The notes below the pieces were generated by a model. That model searched no databases, was not told where the DNA came from, and was given only the letters and a program-made list of their open reading frames with translations. Shown here in pieces: positions 6,490 to 12,407 of a stretch of DNA of 13,754 bases. The position numbers and the translations under genes are program-made. Every line of letters begins with the position of its first letter. The stretch's first letter is position 1. This DNA is from an uncultured Bacteroidales bacterium (lineage in GTDB: Bacteria; Bacteroidota; Bacteroidia; Bacteroidales; Paludibacteraceae). The stretch covers positions 1 through 13,754 of the forward strand of contig CALAUY010000094.1 in the NCBI GenBank assembly GCA_937892015.1, given 5' to 3'.

Positions 6490-6711
6490 AAAAAAACTTA
6501 AATTAATCCCGCCTTCCGGGACAATATTTAATTATTTACTATTTTGTTACCGTCTCAATACGGCGAACATTCACTATTTATTGTACCAAAGAGACATTGT
6601 TTTGTCTTTTTCGCACAATAGGTTTCCGGCTAAATTTGCCACAAAATTCATACCAAACCAGCCGAAAACTTGTACGTTACCACATTTTGTCAGATTTTTC
6701 TGACATTTTCA
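6490..6711 (-). promoter_or_regulatory. 222-base rpsN-rpsH gap with several stem-loops
   Basis: Longest non-coding stretch in the window, in a place where the two genes normally lie close together. In the mRNA strand it holds: a perfect seven-pair stem TGTCAGA/TCTGACA with an AAAA loop (6705-6688); a ten-pair stem with one G-U, GTTTTCGGCT (6669-6660) with AGCCGGAAAC (6631-6622); and a five-pair stem TCCCG/CGGGA (6521-6507) just before rpsH. TTTGGTA occurs twice (6657-6651 and 6590-6584). A very weak Bacteroidota-type promoter match exists, ATTG, 21 bases, then TCTCTTTG ending near 6588, with one mismatch in each box. No terminator-like U-run follows any stem. Leader or internal promoter are both open. 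Confidence 0.45.
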
Positions 6712-6981
6712 TTACCAACTGGCTTTCTTCACGCCGGGGATAAGTCCTTTGGATGCCATCTCACGGAACTGAATACGACTGAGTCCGAACTGGCGCATAT
6801 AGCCTTTAGGACGTCCGGTAATCTTGCAGCGGTTGTGAAGACGGACCGGAGAAGCGTTCTTAGGCAGAGCCTGTAACCCTTCGTAGTCACCATCTTTGAG
6901 GAGTTGTGCACGTTTGGCAGCATATTTTGCGACCAGTTTGGCACGCTTTACCTCGCGGGCTTTCATTGATTCTTTTGCCAT
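6712..6981 (-). CDS. rpsN: 30S ribosomal protein S14 (uS14), zinc-free form
   Basis: Head protein of the 30S subunit, assembled with S3 and S10. The 89-residue product starts MAKESMKAREVKRAKLVAKY and ends RQFGLSRIQFREMASKGLIP then GVKKASW, the family C-terminus. The middle, ASPVRLHNRCKITGRPKGYM, carries a single cysteine where zinc-binding S14 has two CxxC pairs, so this is the zinc-independent form, shorter than the 101-residue E. coli protein. It follows rplE by six bases. Its stop overlaps an ATG (TAATG) that opens an 11-codon frame in the following gap. Confidence 0.98.
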   Translation of the reverse strand: MAKESMKAREVKRAKLVAKYAAKRAQLLKDGDYEGLQALPKNASPVRLHNRCKITGRPKGYMRQFGLSRIQFREMASKGLIPGVKKASW

Positions 6982-6987
6982 AATCGA

Positions 6988-7530
6988 TTACTTTTTAAAC
7001 GGTAAACCAAACTCGCGAAGCAGGGCGAAGCCTTCTTCATCAGTATTTGCGGTGGTGACGAACGTGATGTTCATACCCAGCAATTTGGTAATGTTATCAA
7101 TGTTGATTTCGGGGAAGATAATCTGTTCGGTGATGCCAAGTGTGTAGTTGCCACGGCCATCGAGTTTAGACTCTATTCCTTTGAAGTCGCGGATACGGGG
7201 GAGAGCCACACGAACGAGACGTTCGAGGAACTCATACATGCGCTCACCACGAAGCGTTACGCGCACACCAACGGGCATCTTCTTACGGACATGGAAGTTT
7301 GCAATATCCTTCTTCGAAACAGTCTGCACGGCTTTTTGGCCAGTGATAGCAGTCATTTCGTTGATGGCTACATCGATAATCTTCTTGTCGGCTACAGCGA
7401 TACCCAATCCCTGATTGAGGACAATTTTCTCAAGTTTGGGGCACTGCATAACGGTGCTGTACCCGAACTCTTTCATCAAGACGGGAACGATGCGTTCCCT
7501 GTACTCTTGCTTAAGACTTGCTGTATTCAT
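6988..7530 (-). CDS. rplE: 50S ribosomal protein L5 (uL5)
   Basis: Binds 5S rRNA and helix 84 of 23S rRNA in the central protuberance and contacts the P-site tRNA and S13. The 180-residue product starts MNTASLKQEYRERIVPVLMK and has CPKLEKIVLNQGLGIAVADK near residue 30, the signature VRKKMPVGVRVTLRGERMYE near 81, DFKGIESKLDGRGNYTLGIT near 115 and GMNITFVTTANTDEEGFALL near the end. Only four bases separate it from rplX, and six from rpsN, so translation of the three is probably coupled. Confidence 0.98.
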   Translation of the reverse strand: MNTASLKQEYRERIVPVLMKEFGYSTVMQCPKLEKIVLNQGLGIAVADKKIIDVAINEMTAITGQKAVQTVSKKDIANFHVRKKMPVGVRVTLRGERMYEFLERLVRVALPRIRDFKGIESKLDGRGNYTLGITEQIIFPEINIDNITKLLGMNITFVTTANTDEEGFALLREFGLPFKK

Positions 7531-7534
7531 TTAC

Positions 7535-7843
7535 TTAAATTTCTTTACCGGTTTTTTTCGAAACACGAACGAGTTTACCATCCTTCTCAATACGCCCGAT
7601 GCGAACAGGTCGGCCGTTTTCGGCAATATTCAGGTTAGAGATATGGATAGGAGCCTCTTGTTTAACGATTCCACCTTGTGGGTTTTTAGCACTCGGTTTC
7701 TGGCTTTTGCTAACCAGATTAACGCCTTCTACGATAGCACGTTTTTCTTCCACAAGCACTTTCAGTACCTTGCCGGTCTGACCTTTGCTCGCTCCCGCGT
7801 TTACGTAAACGGTATCACCTTTTTTGATATGTAATTTTGCCAT
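7535..7843 (-). CDS. rplX: 50S ribosomal protein L24 (uL24)
   Basis: One of the two initiator proteins of 50S assembly, binding the 5' domain of 23S rRNA, later lying beside the exit tunnel. The 102-residue product starts MAKLHIKKGDTVYVNAGASK, which contains the KOW motif (GDTVYVNAGASKGQTGKVLK), and continues VNLVSKSQKPSAKNPQGGIV and KQEAPIHISNLN, the conserved core. It ends RVSKKTGKEI. Length matches the family. It lies between rplN (19 bases) and rplE (4 bases). Confidence 0.98.
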   Translation of the reverse strand: MAKLHIKKGDTVYVNAGASKGQTGKVLKVLVEEKRAIVEGVNLVSKSQKPSAKNPQGGIVKQEAPIHISNLNIAENGRPVRIGRIEKDGKLVRVSKKTGKEI

Positions 7844-7862
7844 TTTTGTAACAATTTAGAGG

Positions 7863-8228
7863 TTAGAGCACTTCAGGTGCGAGAGAAATAATCTTCATGT
7901 TTGTAGCGCGGAGTTCGCGAGCCACAGGTCCGAAGATACGGCTACCGCGGAGTTCACCGGCGTTGTTGATGAGCACACAAGCGTTGTCATCGAAACGGAT
8001 GTATGAACCGTCTGGACGACGTACTTCTTTCTTAACACGCACAACGATAGCGCGGGAAACCGTTCCGTTCTTCATGTCGGAAGAGGGGATGACCGATTTC
8101 ACAGCCACTACGATTGTATCGCCAAGGGTTGCATAGCGTTTGCCGGTGCCACCTAATACACGGATGCAAAGAGCTTCCTTCGCTCCACTGTTGTCTGCGA
8201 CAACAAGACGAGATTCTGTCTGTATCAT
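7863..8228 (-). CDS. rplN: 50S ribosomal protein L14 (uL14)
   Basis: Binds 23S rRNA and forms bridges to the 30S subunit; it is also the docking site of the silencing factor RsfS in bacteria. The 121-residue product starts MIQTESRLVVADNSGAKEAL and has DMKNGTVSRAIVVRVKKEVR near residue 51, GSYIRFDDNACVLINNAGEL near 74, and GSRIFGPVARELRATNMKII then SLAPEVL at the end. All are family signatures. Its start lies two bases after the rpsQ stop, which suggests translational coupling. In E. coli this gene begins the spc operon; no new promoter can be fitted here. Confidence 0.98.
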   Translation of the reverse strand: MIQTESRLVVADNSGAKEALCIRVLGGTGKRYATLGDTIVVAVKSVIPSSDMKNGTVSRAIVVRVKKEVRRPDGSYIRFDDNACVLINNAGELRGSRIFGPVARELRATNMKIISLAPEVL

Positions 8229-8230
8229 AA

Positions 8231-8488
8231 TTATTTAGCCCTTTCAATAATTTGAGTTAAACGCCAACGCTTGGTTTTGCTCAGCGGACGAGTTTCCATT
8301 ATGCGTACCGTATCACCGATGCCGCAAGTGTTCTCCTCGTCATGAACATGGTATTTCTTTGTCTTGTTGACAAACTTACCATAGATGGGATGTTTTTCTT
8401 TCCACTTAACCGCAACCACAATGGTCTTATCCATTTTGGTGCTGGTTACCACTCCCATTCTTTCTTTTCTTAAGTTTCTTGTTTCCAT
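8231..8488 (-). CDS. rpsQ: 30S ribosomal protein S17 (uS17)
   Basis: Early-binding protein of the 30S body with an OB-fold, contacting 16S rRNA helices 7 and 11. The 85-residue product starts METRNLRKERMGVVTSTKMD, continues KTIVVAVKWKEKHPIYGKFV and NKTKKYHVHDEENTCGIGDT, and closes VRIMETRPLSKTKRWRLTQI. The signature GDTVRIMETRPLSKTKRW is complete. Length equals that of E. coli S17. It comes after rpmC by twelve bases and before rplN by two. Confidence 0.98.
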   Translation of the reverse strand: METRNLRKERMGVVTSTKMDKTIVVAVKWKEKHPIYGKFVNKTKKYHVHDEENTCGIGDTVRIMETRPLSKTKRWRLTQIIERAK

Positions 8489-8500
8489 CAGTTGATAAAT

Positions 8501-8698
8501 TTACTTGTTGTTTAATTCTCTCTGACGAAGTTCTGTTGCCAGACGTGCGATAGTTTTACGAACCTCCCTGATTTGCAACGGATTATCGAGCGGAGAAATG
8601 CTGTGCTGCAGTTTCATTTGTGTGAGTTCTGCTTTTTGGGCGTCGAGACGCTCTTTGAGCTCAGCAGTTGTTAATTCTTTTACTTCTTTAGCTTTCAT
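8501..8698 (-). CDS. rpmC: 50S ribosomal protein L29 (uL29)
   Basis: Two-helix coiled protein at the exit tunnel, beside L23, near the docking site of trigger factor and SRP. The 65-residue product reads MKAKEVKELTTAELKERLDA, then QKAELTQMKLQHSISPLDNP and LQIREVRKTIARLATELRQR. The start is a choice: an in-frame ATG at 8707-8705 overlaps the rplP stop (TAATG) and would add MEI, while the ATG at 8698-8696 gives the family-typical MK start. A GGA lies shortly before the second. The second is preferred, the first is possible. Confidence 0.93.
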   Translation of the reverse strand: MKAKEVKELTTAELKERLDAQKAELTQMKLQHSISPLDNPLQIREVRKTIARLATELRQRELNNK

Positions 8699-8706
8699 AA
8701 TTTCCA

Positions 8707-9138
8707 TTATACATTTTGGGTTGGATCATAGTCGCGACGCACGACGAACTTAGTTGTGATGGGGAGTTTTTGAGCAGCGAGTCGGAGGGCTTCTTTAGCC
8801 ACGTCGTAGCTGACTCCATCGATTTCGAAGATGATACGTCCCGGAGCCAATGGCACCACGAATCCTTCGGGATTACCTTTACCTTTACCCATACGAACAT
8901 CAAGCGGTTTCTTGGTGATTGGTTTATCGGGGAACACGCGAATCCACACATGACCCTGACGTTGCATATAACGTGTTACAGCAACACGGGCGGCCTCAAT
9001 CTGTCGGCCGGTCAACCACACGGTACCAAGGCTCTTGATGCCGAAGTTGCCGAACGCCAACTCGCAACCGCGTTGGGCGTTTCCTTTGATGCGGCCCTTT
9101 TGCTGACGACGGAATTTTGTTTTCTTAGGTTGTAACAT
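8707..9138 (-). CDS. rplP: 50S ribosomal protein L16 (uL16)
   Basis: Lies at the A-site tRNA elbow and the peptidyl transferase region and is needed for late 50S assembly. The 143-residue product starts MLQPKKTKFRRQQKGRIKGN, has the family motifs YMQRQGHVWIRVFPDKPITK at 58-77 and KPLDVRMGKGKGNPEGFVVP at 77-96, and ends AAQKLPITTKFVVRRDYDPT. Arg82 is the counterpart of the arginine that YcfD hydroxylates in E. coli; whether it is modified here cannot be seen. The stop overlaps a possible rpmC start. Spacing to rpsC is 34 bases. Confidence 0.98.
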   Translation of the reverse strand: MLQPKKTKFRRQQKGRIKGNAQRGCELAFGNFGIKSLGTVWLTGRQIEAARVAVTRYMQRQGHVWIRVFPDKPITKKPLDVRMGKGKGNPEGFVVPLAPGRIIFEIDGVSYDVAKEALRLAAQKLPITTKFVVRRDYDPTQNV

Positions 9139-9172
9139 AATTACTTTGTCTTCTTAAGTCTAACAATTAGGG

Positions 9173-9904
9173 TTACTTTTTGTTGCGGTTGCGGAAACCA
9201 CCACGGCGGTCACCTTGAGGGCGACGATCGGGACGGCCTGCATCCTGCTTTTGAGTGAAGTTCGGAGCGAGGTCTTTCTTTCCATACACCTCACCACGAC
9301 ATATCCACACTTTCACACCAATGGCACCCACCTTAGTGACGGCGGTAGCCTGGCAGTAGTCGATATCAGCGCGGAGCGTGTGCAGCGGTGTACGACCTTC
9401 CTTGTACATCTCTTTGCGAGCCATTTCGGCACCATTAAGACGACCGGAAACCTGAACCTTGATACCCTCAGCACCCATGCGCATGGTAGAAGCAATAGCC
9501 TGCTTAACGGCACGACGGTAAGCAATCTTACCCTCGAGTTGGCTGGCAATCTTCTGTCCTACGATGACAGCGTCGAGTTCCGGACGTTTAACCTCATAGA
9601 TGTTGATTTGAACATCCTGTTTGGTGATTTTCTTCAGTTCCTCTTTGAGTTTGTCAACTTCTTGTCCACCCTTACCGATAATATAACCGGGGCGAGCAGT
9701 GCAGACAGTAACAGTCACAAGTTTCAAAGTTCTTTCTATAACGATACGAGAAATACTAGCTTCTGCAAGACGGGCATTCAGATATTCTCTGATTTTGCTA
9801 TCTTCGAGGAGAGTATTACCGTAGTTGTTTCCGCCGAACCAGTTGGAGTCCCAACCGCGGACGATGCCGAGGCGGTTACTAATTGGATTAATTTTCTGTC
9901 CCAT
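9173..9904 (-). CDS. rpsC: 30S ribosomal protein S3 (uS3)
   Basis: Lines the mRNA entry tunnel in the 30S head and helps unwind mRNA with S4 and S5. The 243-residue product starts MGQKINPISNRLGIVRGWDS. The type II KH domain has its GxxG loop as GKGG at residues 77-80 within RPGYIIGKGGQEVDKLKEEL. The C-terminal domain carries GAEGIKVQVSGRLNGAEMAR and LRADIDYCQATAVTKVGAIG, then VWICRGEVYGK. A basic, probably disordered tail of about 25 residues, rich in R, G, D and Q, ends RGGFRNRNKK. Six bases separate it from rplV. Confidence 0.98.
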   Translation of the reverse strand: MGQKINPISNRLGIVRGWDSNWFGGNNYGNTLLEDSKIREYLNARLAEASISRIVIERTLKLVTVTVCTARPGYIIGKGGQEVDKLKEELKKITKQDVQINIYEVKRPELDAVIVGQKIASQLEGKIAYRRAVKQAIASTMRMGAEGIKVQVSGRLNGAEMARKEMYKEGRTPLHTLRADIDYCQATAVTKVGAIGVKVWICRGEVYGKKDLAPNFTQKQDAGRPDRRPQGDRRGGFRNRNKK

Positions 9905-9910
9905 CTTGGA

Positions 9911-10318
9911 TTAGTTTTGTTCGTTAGTATTCTTGGTATCAACAAAGATTGTAACGTGGTTAGAACGTTTGCGGATGCGGTATCCGCGTCCTTGTGGTGC
10001 AGGGCGGAGTCGCTTGAGCGAGCCGGCGTCATCCACATAGATGTTCGTTACGTACAGAGTTTCCTCGCCTGCCTGCTTACCGGTTTTCTGTTCCCAGTTG
10101 CTGATGGCGGATTTGAGGAGTTTTTCCAGTTTACGCGAAGCCTCTTTGGTTGAGAACTTCAGCGCACCCAGCGCCAAATTGACCTCCTTGCCACGAATCA
10201 TGTCGGCGACGAGACGCATTTTCCGCGGGCTGGTAGGGCAGTTGTTGAGCTTAGCAAAATAGAGCGATTTCTGCGCTTCTTTTCTTGCTTCGGCTGTATT
10301 ATGTTTTCTAGCACCCAT
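9911..10318 (-). CDS. rplV: 50S ribosomal protein L22 (uL22)
   Basis: Its long beta hairpin lines the nascent-peptide exit tunnel, where changes give macrolide resistance, and its globular part lies near the exit. The 135-residue product is longer than the 110-residue E. coli protein because of an N-terminal extension (MGARKHNTAEARKEAQKSLY) and a short polar tail. The family part starts with FAKLNNCPTSPRKMRLVADM and includes AISNWEQK, LYVTNIYVDDAGSLKRLRPA and the hairpin signature PQGRGYRIRKRSNHVTIFVD. No deletion is seen in the hairpin. It lies between rpsS (38 bases) and rpsC. Confidence 0.98.
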   Translation of the reverse strand: MGARKHNTAEARKEAQKSLYFAKLNNCPTSPRKMRLVADMIRGKEVNLALGALKFSTKEASRKLEKLLKSAISNWEQKTGKQAGEETLYVTNIYVDDAGSLKRLRPAPQGRGYRIRKRSNHVTIFVDTKNTNEQN

Positions 10319-10356
10319 TTTAATCTTAATTTAATAATGTTTTACGATTCAATGGA

Positions 10357-10620
10357 TTAGCGGTTACCCGAGTGACCACGGAACGTACGTGTCGGGGCGA
10401 ACTCGCCCAACTTGTGTCCCACCATGTTTTCGGTCACATAAACCGGGATAAACTTATTACCATTGTGAACTGCAATTGTATGACCTACAAAATCAGGCGA
10501 GATCATCGATGCGCGCGACCAAGTCTTGATAACGGTCTTTTTGCCGCTCTCATTCATATCGAGCACTTTTTTCTCGAGCTTGAGATTGATGAAAGGTCCT
10601 TTTTTTAATGAACGACTCAT
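10357..10620 (-). CDS. rpsS: 30S ribosomal protein S19 (uS19)
   Basis: Forms a complex with S13 in the 30S head and takes part in bridges to the central protuberance. The 87-residue product starts MSRSLKKGPFINLKLEKKVL and has KTWSRASMISPDFVGHTIAV near residue 32, HNGNKFIPVYVTENMVGHKL near 52 and GEFAPTRTFRGHSGNR at the end, the family signature. Length is slightly under that of the E. coli protein, as is common. It lies between rplB (22 bases) and rplV (38 bases). Confidence 0.98.
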   Translation of the reverse strand: MSRSLKKGPFINLKLEKKVLDMNESGKKTVIKTWSRASMISPDFVGHTIAVHNGNKFIPVYVTENMVGHKLGEFAPTRTFRGHSGNR

Positions 10621-10642
10621 AACTTTAGCTTAATTTAGTAGG

Positions 10643-11467
10643 TTATTTTTTACGTCTTTCGATAATGAGTTTATTGCTCTGTTTCTTCGGAGCGCGCGTC
10701 TTGTAGCCCTTAGCCAGCAAGCCCTTGCGTGAACGTGGGTGTCCACCGGACTGTCGTCCCTCGCCACCACCCATCGGGTGATCTACTGGGTTCATAACAA
10801 CGCCACGGTTGTGTGGGCGACGTCCGAGCCAACGGCTACGTCCGGCCTTACCGCTCTTCTCGAGTGCGTGGTCGGAGTTGCCGACAACACCAACGGTGGC
10901 CTTGCAGGCAGCGAGCACTTTGCGGAGTTCTCCGGAAGGCAGTTTGATGATTGCATACTTGTCCTCTCGTGAGGTCAGTTGTGCAAACGCGCCTGCTGAA
11001 CGAACCATCGCAGCTCCCTGCCCCGGGCGCAGTTCGATGTTGTGAATGAGCGTACCCAAAGGAATGTCGGTCATCGGAAGTGCGTTACCAACTTCGGGAG
11101 CAACACCTGCTCCGGAGAGGATGGTTTGACCTACTTGCAGTCCATTAGGTGCAAGAATGTAACGTTTTTCTCCATCAGCGTAAAACAACAGGGCGATACG
11201 AGCCGAGCGGTTCGGATCATACTCGATTGTTTTAACGACTGCCGGTACACCATCTTTGTCACGTTTGAAATCAATTACTCTGTATTTCTGCTTGTGTCCG
11301 CCACCGATGTAGCGCATGGTCATCTTGCCGGTGTTGTTACGTCCGCCGGTCTTACGAGCACCATACACAAGAGACTTCTCCGGTGCAGACGCCGTAATTG
11401 TGTCGAATGCGCCGATAATTTTGTGTCTTTGCCCCGGTGTAGTGGGGTTTAATTTGCGTACAGCCAT
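10643..11467 (-). CDS. rplB: 50S ribosomal protein L2 (uL2)
   Basis: One of the most conserved proteins of the large subunit, needed for subunit joining, tRNA binding and peptidyl transferase activity. The 274-residue product starts MAVRKLNPTTPGQRHKIIGA. The N-terminal OB-fold includes GRNNTGKMTMRYIGGGHKQK at 42-61, and the C-terminal SH3-like barrel carries GRSRWLGRRPHNRGVVMNPV at 209-228, then DHPMGGGEGRQSGGHPRS. His230 in VDHPMGGGEG is the counterpart of the conserved His229 of E. coli L2. Length is one residue above that protein. It follows rplW by only five bases. Confidence 0.99.
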   Translation of the reverse strand: MAVRKLNPTTPGQRHKIIGAFDTITASAPEKSLVYGARKTGGRNNTGKMTMRYIGGGHKQKYRVIDFKRDKDGVPAVVKTIEYDPNRSARIALLFYADGEKRYILAPNGLQVGQTILSGAGVAPEVGNALPMTDIPLGTLIHNIELRPGQGAAMVRSAGAFAQLTSREDKYAIIKLPSGELRKVLAACKATVGVVGNSDHALEKSGKAGRSRWLGRRPHNRGVVMNPVDHPMGGGEGRQSGGHPRSRKGLLAKGYKTRAPKKQSNKLIIERRKK

Positions 11468-11472
11468 TGTAG

Positions 11473-11763
11473 TTAAATATTGCTATAAAAATCGATTGTT
11501 TCACCATTAGCAACAGTCACGATAGCTTTCTTGTAGGAAGCCTTACGTCCGGAGATTACGCCGCTCTTGGTGTAGCGCTTTTTGATTTTCGGCGCTGCAA
11601 TGAGGGTATTGACATCCACAACTGTTACATTGTACATTTCTTCGACTGCTTTCTTGATTTCCAACTTGTTAGCAGTTCTCTCCACCATAAAACCGTAGCG
11701 ATTAGACTTTTCGCTCATTTCGGTCATTTTCTCAGTGACGATTGGTTTGATAATAATTGCCAT
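11473..11763 (-). CDS. rplW: 50S ribosomal protein L23 (uL23)
   Basis: Sits at the rim of the exit tunnel and is the docking point for trigger factor and SRP. The 96-residue product starts MAIIIKPIVTEKMTEMSEKS, and the family core includes NRYGFMVERTANKLEIKKAV, EEMYNVTVVDVNTLIAAPKI and KKRYTKSGVISGRKASYKKA, ending ETIDFYSNI. An upstream ATG in frame (11796) would overlap rplD and is not family-like; the ATG at 11763-11761 has a full Shine-Dalgarno sequence eight bases before it (AGGAGG), which decides the start. That strong site is unusual in this window and overlaps the rplD stop (TAAGGAGGT). Confidence 0.98.
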   Translation of the reverse strand: MAIIIKPIVTEKMTEMSEKSNRYGFMVERTANKLEIKKAVEEMYNVTVVDVNTLIAAPKIKKRYTKSGVISGRKASYKKAIVTVANGETIDFYSNI

Positions 11764-11770
11764 AATTGAG

Positions 11771-11778
11771 ACCTCCTT
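11771..11778 (-). promoter_or_regulatory. Strong Shine-Dalgarno sequence for rplW, overlapping the rplD stop
   Basis: AAGGAGGT in the mRNA strand, an eight-base match to the 16S rRNA anti-Shine-Dalgarno sequence. The rplD stop TAA (11779-11777) shares its two As with this site, so ribosomes ending rplD stand on it. It fixes the rplW start at 11763. Confidence 0.8.
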
Positions 11779-12406
11779 ATGCGTTAAAAGTTTCATCCAA
11801 AGCGGTGAGTGTTTCCGGAAGAACCACTACTGCGTTAGAGTTCATGATTGCGTATGTATTCAGTTCTTCTACCGTGATCAGGTTCACGTTCTGCAGGTTG
11901 CGCGAAGAGAGGAGCGCATAGTCATCGGCTGCGGGGAGCACGAAGAGCGCTTTCTTGTCAGCAATCTTCAGCGCTTTCATCATAGCCAAGAAATCTTTCG
12001 TCTTAGGAGTCTCAAAATTGAGGGCATCCAGTGCGATGATTTGGCCGTTCATAGCGCGCTGCGAAAGAGCCGATTTGCGAGCGAGTTGCTTTACTTTCTT
12101 ATTCAACTTGAAACGGTAGTCGCGAGGAACGGGACCAAAGATACGTCCGCCACCTACGCGAACAGGGCTCTTGATGTCACCCGGACGAGCACCGCCGCCA
12201 CCTTTCTGACGACCGAGCTTGCGGGTAGAACCTGCTATTTCACTACGTTGTTTTGATTTGTGAGTACCCTGACGGTTATTTGCCAAAAATTGCTTTACAT
12301 CCAAGTAAATGGCATGATCGTTCGGTTCGATGCCGAAGATGGCGTCGTTGAGCTGGACCTTCTTGCCGGTCTCCTCACCTTTGATATTTAAAATGTTCAG
12401 TTCCAT
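11777..12406 (-). CDS. rplD: 50S ribosomal protein L4 (uL4)
   Basis: Has a globular domain on the subunit surface and a long loop that reaches the exit tunnel; in E. coli it also represses the S10 operon by attenuation and translation block. The 209-residue product starts MELNILNIKGEETGKKVQLN. The loop region includes RQGTHKSKQRSEIAGSTRKL, GRQKGGGGARPGDIKSPVRV and GGGRIFGPVPRDY (about residues 47-98). The C-terminal half ends VVVLPETLTALDETFNA. The start chosen at 12406 is one base after the rplC stop; an ATG seven codons upstream lies inside rplC and is rejected. Whether it regulates this operon is unknown. Confidence 0.97.
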   Translation of the reverse strand: MELNILNIKGEETGKKVQLNDAIFGIEPNDHAIYLDVKQFLANNRQGTHKSKQRSEIAGSTRKLGRQKGGGGARPGDIKSPVRVGGGRIFGPVPRDYRFKLNKKVKQLARKSALSQRAMNGQIIALDALNFETPKTKDFLAMMKALKIADKKALFVLPAADDYALLSSRNLQNVNLITVEELNTYAIMNSNAVVVLPETLTALDETFNA

Positions 12407-12407
12407 A

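Noticed and set aside
6688..6705. Intrinsic terminator after rpsN (TGTCAGA-AAAA-TCTGACA)
   Set aside because: In the mRNA strand the stem is followed by AAAATGTGG, not a U-run. The T-rich flank is on the other strand, where no gene ends.
8698..8707. Upstream ATG for rpmC overlapping the rplP stop (TAATG)
   Set aside because: It adds only MEI, which relatives lack as far as I recall; the MK start at 8698 fits better. It remains possible and does not change the product much.
9215..10153. 312-codon open frame on the plus strand across rpsC and rplV
   Set aside because: It is antisense to two intact, highly conserved ribosomal protein genes and resembles no family. Long antisense frames often come from codon bias in such genes.
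11764..11796. Longer rplW starting inside rplD
   Set aside because: The extra residues MKLLTHKEVSI are not L23-like, and the strong ribosome binding site points to the inner ATG.
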